Assembly (NCBI GenBank): GCA_900548625.1
Contig: URLO01000052.1
Coordinates: 1 to 13,421, forward strand
DNA length: 13,421 nt
Reading direction: 5' to 3'
Origin: an uncultured Eubacteriales bacterium
Lineage (GTDB): Bacteria > Bacillota > Clostridia > Oscillospirales > Oscillospiraceae
A program made the translations under genes and the position numbers. Positions 5,767-13,328 of the stretch are shown here, in pieces. The first letter of the stretch is position 1, and every line of letters starts with the position of its first letter. The notes under the pieces were generated by a model. It searched no databases, was not told the DNA's origin, and saw nothing but the letters and a program-made list of their open reading frames with translations.

Positions 5767-6945
5767 TCAGAGCACCTGAAGAATATAGCCCTTGAGGTAA
5801 AGCGACTGCTCGGCGGCGAGATCTGCCGGATGGTCGCGCGACTGCATCAGCATCTCGGCAAGACGCACCGTCCTGCCGCAGTCGGCGGCGGCCTCGCGGA
5901 GCATTTTCAAAAACAGCTCCGGCGTCATAAACTGGCTGCACGAGCACGAGACGAGCCAGCCGCCCGGCTCGACCATCTTCATCGAGCGCAGGTTCAGCTC
6001 CTTGTAGCCGCGGTATGCGCCCTCGAGCGCCTTTTTGCTCTTGGCGAACGCAGGCGGGTCACAGATGACAAGGCCGTACTGCTTTCCAGCGTCGGAATAC
6101 TCGCGCGCAAGGTCAAAGACGTTTGCACAGGTGGTCGTGATGCGCTCTGCCACGCCGTTTCGCGCCGCGTTCTTCCGCACCAGCGCAAGCGCCTCCTCCG
6201 ACACATCGACCGATTCGACGTGCTCCGCGCCGTAAAGCGCCGCATGGATGGAGAAGCCGCCCGTGCAGCAGCACAGATCGAGCACCGTCCGCCCGGCGCA
6301 GTAGGGACGGATGCGGCCGCGATTTTCCTGCTGGTCGAGGAAATGCCCGGTCTTTTGTCCGTTTGCGATGCTGACCAGCATGGCGGCGTCGTGCTCCCGA
6401 ATCTCAAGCTCGTCCGGCACCGTCCCAAGGACGCAGCCGGTCATCTGCGCAAGCCCCTCTTTTTCGCGCACGGGCACGTCGTTCCGCTCAAAAATGCCCT
6501 GCGGATGAAAAATCTCGTCCAGCAGCTCGATCAGGACCGGCTTCCAGCGCTCCATGCCGAGCGACGTGATCTGAAACGAGAGACAGGAGGCAAATTTATC
6601 GACCGTCAGCCCCGGAAGGCCGTCGGACTCGCCGAAGACGACGCGGCAGGCGTTCTCAAAGCCGAGCGACCTCCGATACTCCCACGCGCGCAGCAGCCGG
6701 CGGCGGAAAAACACGCGGTCGATCGTCTCGTTCCGGTCGCGCGTGAGCACACGGACGCAGATTTTCGAGCCGGGATTCCAGAATCCGCGCGCGCAGAAGC
6801 GCAGGCGGCTGTCGAGCACGTCAACGATGCCGCCTGTCTCGCAGGTGTCGTCCGCCCAGTCAAGCTCATTTTCAAAGATCCACGGCGCGCCGCCGCGGAC
6901 GCGGGCTTCCTCGCCGCGGCGCAGGCAGACCTGTCCAGATACCAT
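5767..6945 (-). CDS. rlmI: Class I SAM-dependent rRNA (cytosine-C5) methyltransferase, RlmI-like
   Basis: This 392-residue protein is close to the 396 residues of E. coli RlmI, which makes m5C1962 in 23S rRNA. An N-terminal PUA-like RNA-binding domain (about 1-75) contains RGGAPWIFENE. A central segment carries GHFLDQQENRGRI (200-212). The Rossmann methyltransferase domain has the SAM loop DLCCCTGGFS (223-232), VDVSEEAL (246-253), the catalytic-region motif CDPPAFAKSK (295-304) and the CSCSQF motif (334-339), expected to supply the nucleophilic cysteine. The start is the ATG at 6945: CGGAGG lies 8 nt upstream and the PUA domain starts directly. The 25 codons upstream run into the promoter. 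It is divergent from the LUD gene. The family is certain; the exact target base is inferred, since RlmI-like paralogues in Firmicutes are often untested. Confidence 0.88.
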   Translation of the reverse strand: MVSGQVCLRRGEEARVRGGAPWIFENELDWADDTCETGGIVDVLDSRLRFCARGFWNPGSKICVRVLTRDRNETIDRVFFRRRLLRAWEYRRSLGFENACRVVFGESDGLPGLTVDKFASCLSFQITSLGMERWKPVLIELLDEIFHPQGIFERNDVPVREKEGLAQMTGCVLGTVPDELEIREHDAAMLVSIANGQKTGHFLDQQENRGRIRPYCAGRTVLDLCCCTGGFSIHAALYGAEHVESVDVSEEALALVRKNAARNGVAERITTTCANVFDLAREYSDAGKQYGLVICDPPAFAKSKKALEGAYRGYKELNLRSMKMVEPGGWLVSCSCSQFMTPELFLKMLREAAADCGRTVRLAEMLMQSRDHPADLAAEQSLYLKGYILQVL

Positions 6946-6979
6946 ATGCAAAACCTCCGAAGGCAAATTTTCTGAATGG

Positions 6980-6988
6980 ATTTTACCA
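6980..6988 (-). promoter_or_regulatory. Extended -10 promoter of the rRNA methyltransferase gene
   Basis: On the minus strand TGGTAAAAT (6988-6980) is an extended -10 element (TG, one base, TAAAAT). No good -35 box is seen at the usual distance. RNA would start near 6973, leaving a leader of under 30 nt that still holds the CGGAGG ribosome-binding site. Confidence 0.5.
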
Positions 6989-7013
6989 CACTTTTGCGCC
7001 CTGCGCCAGCCCC

Positions 7014-7042
7014 GTGACAAGCGCCTTTTCGTGTGTTATACT
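7014..7042 (+). promoter_or_regulatory. Sigma-A promoter of the LUD-domain gene
   Basis: GTGACA (7014-7019) and TATACT (7037-7042) are 17 nt apart on the plus strand. RNA should start near 7049, about 25 nt before the start codon. This promoter and the methyltransferase promoter are back to back with about 25 bp between the two core elements. Confidence 0.7.
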
Positions 7043-7074
7043 GATTTTATCAAATTGCAGAAAGGAAAATGGGC

Positions 7075-7674
7075 ATGGATACGGAGCGCACGATCAAAAA
7101 TCTGGAGAAAAACGGGTTCGCTGTCCGCTATTTTGAGACGGCGGAGGCAGCCGCGGAGTATCTGCTCTCACAGCTTCACGGGCGCACGGTCGGCATCGGC
7201 GGCAGCGTCACGATCGGGCAGCTGGCGCTTTACGACCGGCTCTGCGCGGACAATACGGTCTATTGGCACGGCGTGTGCAACACGGAGGAGACGAAAAAGT
7301 GCGCGGCACAGGCGCAGGCCTATCTGACCTCCGCAAACGCCATCGCAGAGACCGGCGAGATCGTCAACATCGACGGCGCGGGCAACCGCGTGGCGTCCAT
7401 GCTTTACGGACATGAGACGCTCTACATCGTTTCCGGCGTCAATAAGCTCGCACCGGATCTCCACGCCGCCATCGACCGCGCGCGCAACGTTGCCGCGCCG
7501 CGCAATGCCCGCCGCCTCGGGCGCAAAACGCCCTGTGCGCTGTCGGAGCCGATGCGCTGCCACGACTGCGCAAGCCCGGAGCGCATCTGCCGCGCCCTCT
7601 GCGTGCTGGAGCGGCCGGTCTTCGGCATTGGCCGGACCGAGGTCATCCTGATCGGACAGACGCTCGGATACTGA
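7075..7674 (+). CDS. LUD-domain protein (lactate utilization protein family, LutC/YkgG-like)
   Basis: This 199-residue protein has a single LUD domain. Visible signatures are TVGIGGSVTIGQL (38-50), ANAIAETGEIVNIDGAGNRV (87-106) and the GVNKLAPDL stretch (121-129). The C-terminal part has cysteines at 154, 162, 165, 172 and 176, with the pattern RCHDCASPERICRALC (161-176). LUD proteins include LutB/LutC of the lactate-oxidation complex, but many stand-alone clostridial members have no known reaction, and no lutA/lutB partner is present here. The cysteine cluster could bind a metal or Fe-S centre; this is inference. The second ATG (7075) is chosen because AAAGGA lies 8 nt upstream. The ATG at 7069 would be only about 2 nt from it. 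It stands alone between its own promoter and a strong terminator. Confidence 0.85.
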   Translation: MDTERTIKNLEKNGFAVRYFETAEAAAEYLLSQLHGRTVGIGGSVTIGQLALYDRLCADNTVYWHGVCNTEETKKCAAQAQAYLTSANAIAETGEIVNIDGAGNRVASMLYGHETLYIVSGVNKLAPDLHAAIDRARNVAAPRNARRLGRKTPCALSEPMRCHDCASPERICRALCVLERPVFGIGRTEVILIGQTLGY

Positions 7675-7707
7675 CGAAAGCACATCAAAAAGACTGTTTG
7701 GCGAGCG

Positions 7708-7744
7708 AAAAGCTCCCGGAATCTGTGTGATTCCGGGAGCTTTT
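7708..7744. terminator. Bidirectional intrinsic terminator between convergent genes
   Basis: A perfect 15-bp inverted repeat (7708-7722 and 7730-7744) surrounds a 7-nt loop. The stem ends in TTTT on both strands. It lies 33 bp after the LUD stop on plus and 4 bp after the VanW-domain gene's stop on minus, so it should end both transcripts. Confidence 0.92.
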
Positions 7745-7748
7745 GTGC

Positions 7749-9479
7749 TTACCACCAGGGGTCGTATTCGCCGCCTTCGCCGCCCTCGTCGGGATCGGGA
7801 TCCACAGGCTCCTCCGGCTCCTCGGGCTCCAGAGGCTCATAGAGCGTGATCAGGTATTTGCTGTCACGGTAGGTATAGGAGCTGGTGCCGAGGTTTTCGG
7901 TCTTGAGGATCTTGCCGTCCTTGTCGCAGAAATTGCGGTAGAGGGCAATGTTCGCGCCGGTATACGGCGATTGGAGCTGCGAGCCGAGCGCGTAGATGTT
8001 GCCGTCGCTGCCGGTCGCCAGCTTGACGGTCTTGCCATTTTTGTCAACGCCGGTCTCGCCCGTGATCGTCAGCTCGATTTCGTCGGACTTCGGTGCATTC
8101 TCGCTCGTCACGCCGACCGTTTTCCACGGCTTGGTGGCGAGCTGCTGATACGTCAGCGTCACATGATCGTAGTCCTTATCTTCCTTCGTGCCGACCAGCG
8201 CGATGTGGACATAGCCGCCCGAAACGCTCGCGTCGATGCGGATGGGATAGCCGGTGTTGTTCTTGAATTTGAAGTCCAGCTGGCCCCAATAGACCGTTGC
8301 GTCCTGTCCGCGCGGGACGTATGTGACTTCAAACATGTGCGGTGCGCGCTCGGTGACCTGAAGGTTCGCCAGCAGAACGCACTCATAGATCGTGGAGGAG
8401 ACCTGACACACGCCGCCGCCCTCCTCAGACTCGCTCTTGCCGCCGTCGAGGTAGACGATCGCGCCCATGTAGCCCTTGGCCTTGGTGCGCTCGCCGACGA
8501 TGCCGTTGAAGGAGAATTCCTCGCCCGGATTCAGGACTGTGCCGTTGATGGCCTTGCATGCCAGCTCCAGATTGTTGGTACGCGCCGGAATGGCGGTGTG
8601 CGGGCTGTCGTATTTTGCAAGCGTATAGGAGAAATACGTCTCCTTCAGCTTCTCCAGCGTGACCTCGGGGACGAGGTCCTCCATCTGGATGGTGACGGTC
8701 GTGCCGGGGTCTGCCATGGCGATCTGCTGGGTGTAGTACGGCAGGTCAAAGCCATAGCCCTTGACCTCCTCGACCAGCTCGTGGTTCTCCTCGTCGTAGT
8801 AGGCGTCCTTCATTTCCGAGCAGTATTTGTCGTAATACGGCTGGAGATCGACCGCATCGCAGGGGGTGGTCTCGTAGCTGAATTTCAGGTCGCTGAGATC
8901 GTTTGCGGCAAAGCGCTCGAGCACCGCCTCGTACAGCGCGTCTGCGTCCAGCGCGACGGCCGGAGAGCCGGTGGTGACGCTGATGATGCCGGAGGCCTCA
9001 TTGACGCTGACCGACGGCTGGACAAGATCCTGCTTGACCTCGGCAGCGGTCTTGTCGATGACGTCGCGGATGTACGCGGTGTCAAGATTGAGCGTGGATT
9101 CCAGTCCCACGTTGTGCTCATTGTGCTTCGCGGACAGGTAGGTGCGGATCGCCTTGATGGGGCCGCCGCTGCGGCCGTACTGCATCGCGGCGTCGATCGC
9201 CTCGTCGGCGTTGAGCGCGACGTTGGTGATCTCGGGGTCGAGATCAAGCGTCCGGTCGGGGAGGATCACGTGCAGCGTGTCTGCGGCGTAGGACTTGTTG
9301 ACCGCGCCCTCGACCGCTGTGATGGCAGCCTCACGCTTGAGACCGCCGACGTTGACGCCCGCGACGTAGACGTTCGGGAAAATGGTATTGCTGTTTTTGA
9401 TCGAGAAGCCATAGCCGCAGAGCGCCACGACCGCGATCAGCACGACCGCGCCGGCGATGATGCCGATGCGCGTGCCCAT
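7749..9479 (-). CDS. VanW-domain, membrane-anchored cell-envelope protein
   Basis: From the ATG at 9479 this is a 576-residue protein. A hydrophobic segment (about 5-24) is an uncleaved signal anchor. Next comes an extracellular region of about 270 residues resembling the peptidoglycan-binding repeats that precede VanW domains, then the VanW domain (about 296-416) with NPGEEFSFNGIVGERT (317-332), GGGVCQVSSTIYE (354-366) and RGQDATVYWG (390-399). A beta-rich region of about 130 residues follows, then a low-complexity acidic tail of EPEEP and DPDPDEGGEGG ending in YDPWW. VanW is named after an accessory gene of vancomycin-resistance clusters; its activity is unknown and no van genes are near, so resistance should not be inferred. 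The ATG at 9479 has only a weak upstream AAGG. A much better ribosome-binding site lies at 9634-9629 before an in-frame ATC, so the true product may be 47 residues longer (described separately). Confidence 0.85.
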   Translation of the reverse strand: MGTRIGIIAGAVVLIAVVALCGYGFSIKNSNTIFPNVYVAGVNVGGLKREAAITAVEGAVNKSYAADTLHVILPDRTLDLDPEITNVALNADEAIDAAMQYGRSGGPIKAIRTYLSAKHNEHNVGLESTLNLDTAYIRDVIDKTAAEVKQDLVQPSVSVNEASGIISVTTGSPAVALDADALYEAVLERFAANDLSDLKFSYETTPCDAVDLQPYYDKYCSEMKDAYYDEENHELVEEVKGYGFDLPYYTQQIAMADPGTTVTIQMEDLVPEVTLEKLKETYFSYTLAKYDSPHTAIPARTNNLELACKAINGTVLNPGEEFSFNGIVGERTKAKGYMGAIVYLDGGKSESEEGGGVCQVSSTIYECVLLANLQVTERAPHMFEVTYVPRGQDATVYWGQLDFKFKNNTGYPIRIDASVSGGYVHIALVGTKEDKDYDHVTLTYQQLATKPWKTVGVTSENAPKSDEIELTITGETGVDKNGKTVKLATGSDGNIYALGSQLQSPYTGANIALYRNFCDKDGKILKTENLGTSSYTYRDSKYLITLYEPLEPEEPEEPVDPDPDEGGEGGEYDPWW

Positions 9480-9634
9480 GGACAGGCCCGCCTTGGGCTG
9501 TTTGGGCTGCTTGGGCGCATTCGGTGCGGGATGGTTCTGGGAAGCGGCATGGCGCTGCGCTGCGGTCTGGGGTGCGTGCTCGGCGCCGCGCGAGGCTTCA
9601 AATCTGCCTTTCTTTTTGATGGGGATCTCCTCCT
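9480..9634 (-). other. Candidate N-terminal extension of the VanW-domain protein with strong RBS and ATC start
   Basis: The frame stays open from 9479 back to a TAG at 9635-9633. AGGAGG (9634-9629) stands 8 nt before ATC AAA AAG AAA (from 9620). No ATG, GTG or TTG occurs in frame between the TAG and 9479; the nearest alternative is a CTG at 9485. The 47 codons encode a basic beginning (IKKKGRFEASRG) and an Ala/Gln/Pro/His-rich stretch ending with PKQPKQPK just before the membrane segment, a typical cytoplasmic lead for this kind of protein. Either the gene starts at AUC, or the base is ATG in other strains or in a corrected assembly. Confidence 0.6.
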
Positions 9635-9674
9635 ATTCTGAAGCCGGAAGTCCGGCCGGGAAGTGTTCTGACTG

Positions 9675-9707
9675 TGTCATGCCTATGCGGACGATGGCAT
9701 TATGACA
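9675..9707 (-). promoter_or_regulatory. Inverted repeat at the transcript start of the VanW-domain gene
   Basis: TGTCA (9707-9703) pairs with TGACA (9679-9675), and TGCC (9699-9696) with GGCA (9683-9680). There is a 3-nt bulge (9702-9700) and a 12-nt loop. It begins at about the predicted RNA start, so it could be a 5' stabilising hairpin or an operator. The evidence is a single structure with no repeat elsewhere. Confidence 0.4.
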
Positions 9708-9713
9708 ACTATC

Positions 9714-9742
9714 ATTATACGGGCTGTGCGGAAATTTTGCAA
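9714..9742 (-). promoter_or_regulatory. Sigma-A promoter of the VanW-domain gene
   Basis: TTGCAA (9742-9737) and a perfect TATAAT (9719-9714) are 17 nt apart on the minus strand. RNA should begin near 9707, about 75 nt upstream of the AGGAGG ribosome-binding site. The position fits translation from 9620 better than from 9479, which would leave a 230-nt leader containing an unused strong ribosome-binding site. Confidence 0.78.
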
Positions 9743-9748
9743 TGCCAT

Positions 9749-9768
9749 TTCCGCCAAGAAGCGCGGAA
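9749..9768 (-). terminator. Short hairpin after mfd, weak terminator candidate
   Basis: TTCCGC (9768-9763) pairs with GCGGAA (9754-9749) around an 8-nt loop, 47 nt after the mfd stop codon and just before the next promoter. No U-tract follows directly. The stretch between the mfd stop and the hairpin is A/T-rich. This is the only 3'-end candidate I can see for mfd. Confidence 0.3.
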
Positions 9769-9815
9769 CATTTTCTGAAAAATTGATTAAGATTTCACGG
9801 AATCACAGACCCTCG

Positions 9816-12800
9816 TCAGCCGTTTCGCGCGATGGCGTACCGGCTCACGAGCTGCTCTGCCAGCTTCAGCGCATCCTCGCCCTTCCTGAGCCGCACGGTG
9901 AGCGCCGGGGCCTTGCCCGCAGAGAAGAAAATGCGGGATTTGAACGCCGGCTCGGCGCAGACGGCGGAGGTGGCGGGGAAATCCATGACGGCCAGCGTCA
10001 GCATGACGCCGCCCTCCTTCTGCGTGATCTCGGTGATGCCCGCCGCCGCAGCACGCGCGCGCAGCAGTGCGATGGCGAGCAGATTCATGACGCCCTTCGG
10101 GGGATCGCCGTAGCGGTCGACCAGCTCGTCGAGCAGATCGTCCGCGTCCTCCTGCGTGCGCACGGCTGCCATGCGGCGGTAGAGATCCATGCGCTGCTCG
10201 CCGGAGGGGACATAGCGCTTGTCGATGTTCGCCGTGACGTTGAGATCGGCGGTGCACTCCGGCTCTGCCAGCGCCTTTTCGCCGCGCTCCTCGAGCACGG
10301 CGTCCTCCAGCAGCTTGAGGTACATGTCGTATCCGACCGACAGCATGTGGCCCGACTGCTCCGCACCGAGCAGGTCGCCCGCGCCGCGGATCTCCAGATC
10401 ACGCATGGCGATCTTGAAGCCGGAGCCGAACTCGGCATACTCACGGATGGCGCTCAGGCGCTTTTCCGCGATCTCCGAGAGCACCTTGCCGCGCCGGAAC
10501 GTGAGATAGGCGTAGGCGTGGCGGCTCGAGCGTCCCACACGGCCGCGGAGCTGGTGGAGCTGCGCAAGACCGAGGCGGTCGGCGTCCTCAATGATGAGCG
10601 TGTTCACGTTCGGAATGTCAAGACCGGTTTCGATGATCGTTGTGCAGACGAGCACCTGGATCTCGCCGTCGGACATGCGCTGCATGACGTCGCTGAGCGA
10701 TTCCTCGCCCATTTTTCCGTGTGCAACGCCGACCTCACCCATGTCACCGAGCAGCTCCTTGATGCGCGCGGCGCATTTGTCGATGGTCTCGACGCGGTTG
10801 TGAAGGTAGTAGACCTGCCCGCCGCGTTCCAGCTCGCGCCGGATGGCGTCAAGCAGAAGCTGCTCGCTGTGCTCGAGCACGAACGTCTGGACGGGGTAGC
10901 GGTCCTGCGGCGGCTCCTCGATGGTGGACATATCGCGAAGCCCCGACAGCGCCATGTTGAGCGTGCGCGGGATCGGCGTTGCCGACAGTGTTAAGACGTC
11001 CACGCCGCGGGAAAGTTCCTTCAGCCGCTCCTTGTGCGTGACGCCGAAGCGCTGTTCCTCGTCGATGATGAGAAGGCCGAGATCCTTGAAGCGGATGTCC
11101 TTTTGCAGCAGCTTGTGCGTGCCGATGATCAGATCGACCCGCCCCGAACGCAGATCCATGAGCGTTTTCTTCTGCTGATTTGCGGTGCGGAAGCGCGAAA
11201 GCACGTCGATCGTCACCGGGAACGAGCCGAAGCGGCTCGTGGCGGTGACATAGTGCTGCTGCGCCAGAACGGTGGTCGGCACCAGAATGGCGACCTGCTT
11301 GCCGTCGAGGATGCACTTCATCGCCGCGCGCAGCGCGACCTCCGTTTTGCCGAAGCCCACGTCGCCGCAGAGCAGACGGTCCATCGGCGCGGGCGATTCC
11401 ATGTCGTGCTTGATCTCGTCGATGCAGCGGAGCTGATCGTCGGTCTCGGCGTACTCGAAGCTGTCCTCAAACTCCTTCTGCCACGGCGAGTCCGCCGCAA
11501 ACGCAAAGCCCGGCAGACGCTTGCGCTCAGCATAGAGCTTGATGAGCCCCGCCGCCAGATCCTTGGCTGCGGCCTTGGCCTTGGCCTTCGCCTTCTGCCA
11601 CTGGTCGCCGCCGAGCTTGTTGAGCTTCACCGGCGCGTCCTCGCCGCCGCCGATGTATTTGCTGACAAGGTCGAGCTGCGTCGCCGGAACATAGAGCGCA
11701 TCGCTGCCCTGATAGGCGATCTTGACGTAGTCCTTGACCGCGCCATCGACCTTCATCTGCTCCATGCCGACGTAGCGGCCGATGCCGTGATGCTCATGGA
11801 CGACCAGATCGCCGGGCGTGAGGTCGGTGAAGGAGTCGAGCTTTTTCCGGTTCGTCGCCTTTTTCGGCCGCGAGGGCTTTTTGGGCGCGCTGCGCGCCAT
11901 GATCTGCCCCTCGGTCAGAACGGCGAGCTTTGTCTCGGGATACTCCATGCCCGCCGGCAGGCTTCCGTCGGTCAGCAGGATCTGCCCCGGCTGCGGCAGA
12001 TGCGCGGCCGGGAAGGCCAGAAGCGCGTCCACGCCCTGATCGGAGAGCATCTCCTTCAGGATCTCTCCCCGGCGCTTGCCGCCGCAGAGGACAAGACAGC
12101 CGAAGCCGTTTTTTGCGTAGTGCTTCAGATCCTGCACCGCAGTCTCGAGACTTCCGCCGTAGCCGGGAAGCTGCTTTGCGGTGATGGACAAAATGCGCTT
12201 CGGCGGCAGCTGCTCCGGGAACTGCGCCGAGAGGAAGGAATCAAAATAAACGGCGCCGCTGGCTGTGAAGCGCCCCGCCAGCTCGTCATACGAGCAGTAG
12301 AACTCGCACAGCTCGCCGGCGAGCGTTCCGCTTTGCAGGAAGGAGTCGAGCGAGAGGCCAAAATCCTCCATCCGCGTTTTGGCTGCGCGGCGGAGGTTGC
12401 CGTGGTCACAGAAAAACACCGCCGCGTCGCGGGAAACGTAGTCCGCGGCAGTGGAAAATTCGGGATAAATGAGCGCCATGTATCGGTCGGCTGCCGTGAG
12501 CGGCACACCGTTTTCCAGCTTTTCCATGTCGCGCGCAAGCGTCGAGATCAGCGCCTCGTTCGGCGTTTTGCGGCGCTTCTGGCGCGCGATGATGCGTTCG
12601 AGGTCGCGGCGCAGACCCTCCGCGCCGTCCGGATGCAGATACGGGACGCACTCCGCCACCGGCAGGAGCACCGCCTCGTCCAGGTTTTCCGTCCTGCGCT
12701 GGGTGATGGGGTCAAAATACCCCATTGCGTCCAGCTCGTCGCCGAAAAACTCCGCGCGCACCGGCTGGTCGCCCGCAGGAGAGAACACGTCGAGGATGCC

Positions 12801-13328
12801 GCCGCGCAGCGCGAACTGTCCGACGCCCTCGACGAGGGACGTGCGGCTGTAGCCCGCGCGGACAAGGCGCTCGGTCAGCGCGTCCAGATCGTACTGCGCG
12901 CCGGTTTTGAGCGTGATCAGACCGCCGAAAAGCGTCTGGCGCGGGATGGTGCGCAGGCTCAGCGCCTCCATCGAGGCGATGAGCGTCTTGACGCTGCCGG
13001 CCGCAAGACCGTAGAGAAGGCGCATACGGCGGTGCTCCCACTCGCGCGAGACGCTTGCCGATTCATAGAACGTCAGCTCTCTGGAGGGCAGGATGGGCGG
13101 CTCGGAGCCGAGAAATGCGGCGAGCTCCGCCTGCGCGCGGCGGGCGGCCATGTCATCCTGGCAGACGATGAGTGCGGGTCTGCCGGACTCTGCACACAGC
13201 GCCGCGATCAGGTGGCTGCGGATGATCTGGCTGACGCCGGAGACGGCGACGGTCTGCCGCGCGTCGAGCGCCTGCAAAAGCGCCTCGTATTCCGGCAGCT
13301 TTTTCAGCATGGACAGCAGGATGTTCAT
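9816..13328 (-). CDS. mfd: Transcription-repair coupling factor Mfd
   Basis: This complete 1170-residue protein is of normal length for Mfd, the DNA translocase that removes stalled RNA polymerase and recruits UvrA to damage on the transcribed strand. Visible parts in order: a UvrB-like N-terminal region (about 1-250) with LRGGILDVFSPAGD (174-187) and EFFGDELDAM (193-202); a Lys-rich linker (about 473-497); the CarD-like RNA polymerase-interaction domain (about 500-560, with GDLVVHEHHGIGRYVGME); and two RecA-like motor domains with Walker A GDVGFGKTE (655-663), DEEQ box (756-759), SATPIPRT (782-789), TGLDIPN (901-907) and QLRGRVGR (926-933). A C-terminal regulatory domain (from about 1020) completes it. 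All motor motifs are intact. The start is the ATG at 13328, with AAGGAGG 6 nt upstream. In many Firmicutes mfd follows pth, which would lie beyond the right edge. Confidence 0.97.
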   Translation of the reverse strand: MNILLSMLKKLPEYEALLQALDARQTVAVSGVSQIIRSHLIAALCAESGRPALIVCQDDMAARRAQAELAAFLGSEPPILPSRELTFYESASVSREWEHRRMRLLYGLAAGSVKTLIASMEALSLRTIPRQTLFGGLITLKTGAQYDLDALTERLVRAGYSRTSLVEGVGQFALRGGILDVFSPAGDQPVRAEFFGDELDAMGYFDPITQRRTENLDEAVLLPVAECVPYLHPDGAEGLRRDLERIIARQKRRKTPNEALISTLARDMEKLENGVPLTAADRYMALIYPEFSTAADYVSRDAAVFFCDHGNLRRAAKTRMEDFGLSLDSFLQSGTLAGELCEFYCSYDELAGRFTASGAVYFDSFLSAQFPEQLPPKRILSITAKQLPGYGGSLETAVQDLKHYAKNGFGCLVLCGGKRRGEILKEMLSDQGVDALLAFPAAHLPQPGQILLTDGSLPAGMEYPETKLAVLTEGQIMARSAPKKPSRPKKATNRKKLDSFTDLTPGDLVVHEHHGIGRYVGMEQMKVDGAVKDYVKIAYQGSDALYVPATQLDLVSKYIGGGEDAPVKLNKLGGDQWQKAKAKAKAAAKDLAAGLIKLYAERKRLPGFAFAADSPWQKEFEDSFEYAETDDQLRCIDEIKHDMESPAPMDRLLCGDVGFGKTEVALRAAMKCILDGKQVAILVPTTVLAQQHYVTATSRFGSFPVTIDVLSRFRTANQQKKTLMDLRSGRVDLIIGTHKLLQKDIRFKDLGLLIIDEEQRFGVTHKERLKELSRGVDVLTLSATPIPRTLNMALSGLRDMSTIEEPPQDRYPVQTFVLEHSEQLLLDAIRRELERGGQVYYLHNRVETIDKCAARIKELLGDMGEVGVAHGKMGEESLSDVMQRMSDGEIQVLVCTTIIETGLDIPNVNTLIIEDADRLGLAQLHQLRGRVGRSSRHAYAYLTFRRGKVLSEIAEKRLSAIREYAEFGSGFKIAMRDLEIRGAGDLLGAEQSGHMLSVGYDMYLKLLEDAVLEERGEKALAEPECTADLNVTANIDKRYVPSGEQRMDLYRRMAAVRTQEDADDLLDELVDRYGDPPKGVMNLLAIALLRARAAAAGITEITQKEGGVMLTLAVMDFPATSAVCAEPAFKSRIFFSAGKAPALTVRLRKGEDALKLAEQLVSRYAIARNG

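Noticed and set aside
4225..6975. A 916-codon open frame on the plus strand, opposite the desulfurase and methyltransferase genes
   Set aside because: It lies antisense to two well-supported genes, has no recognisable motif, and spans their promoters and terminator. Long antisense frames are expected with this GC and codon bias.
7749..9479. Glycopeptide resistance function suggested by the VanW name
   Set aside because: No van ligase, dehydrogenase or regulator genes are nearby, and VanW domains are common in non-resistant Clostridia.
7743..9641. A 632-codon plus-strand open frame covering the whole VanW-domain gene
   Set aside because: It reads through the complement of a clear VanW gene, with a composition of repeated Val/Asp/Arg/Leu typical of a shadow frame and no ribosome-binding site or domain.
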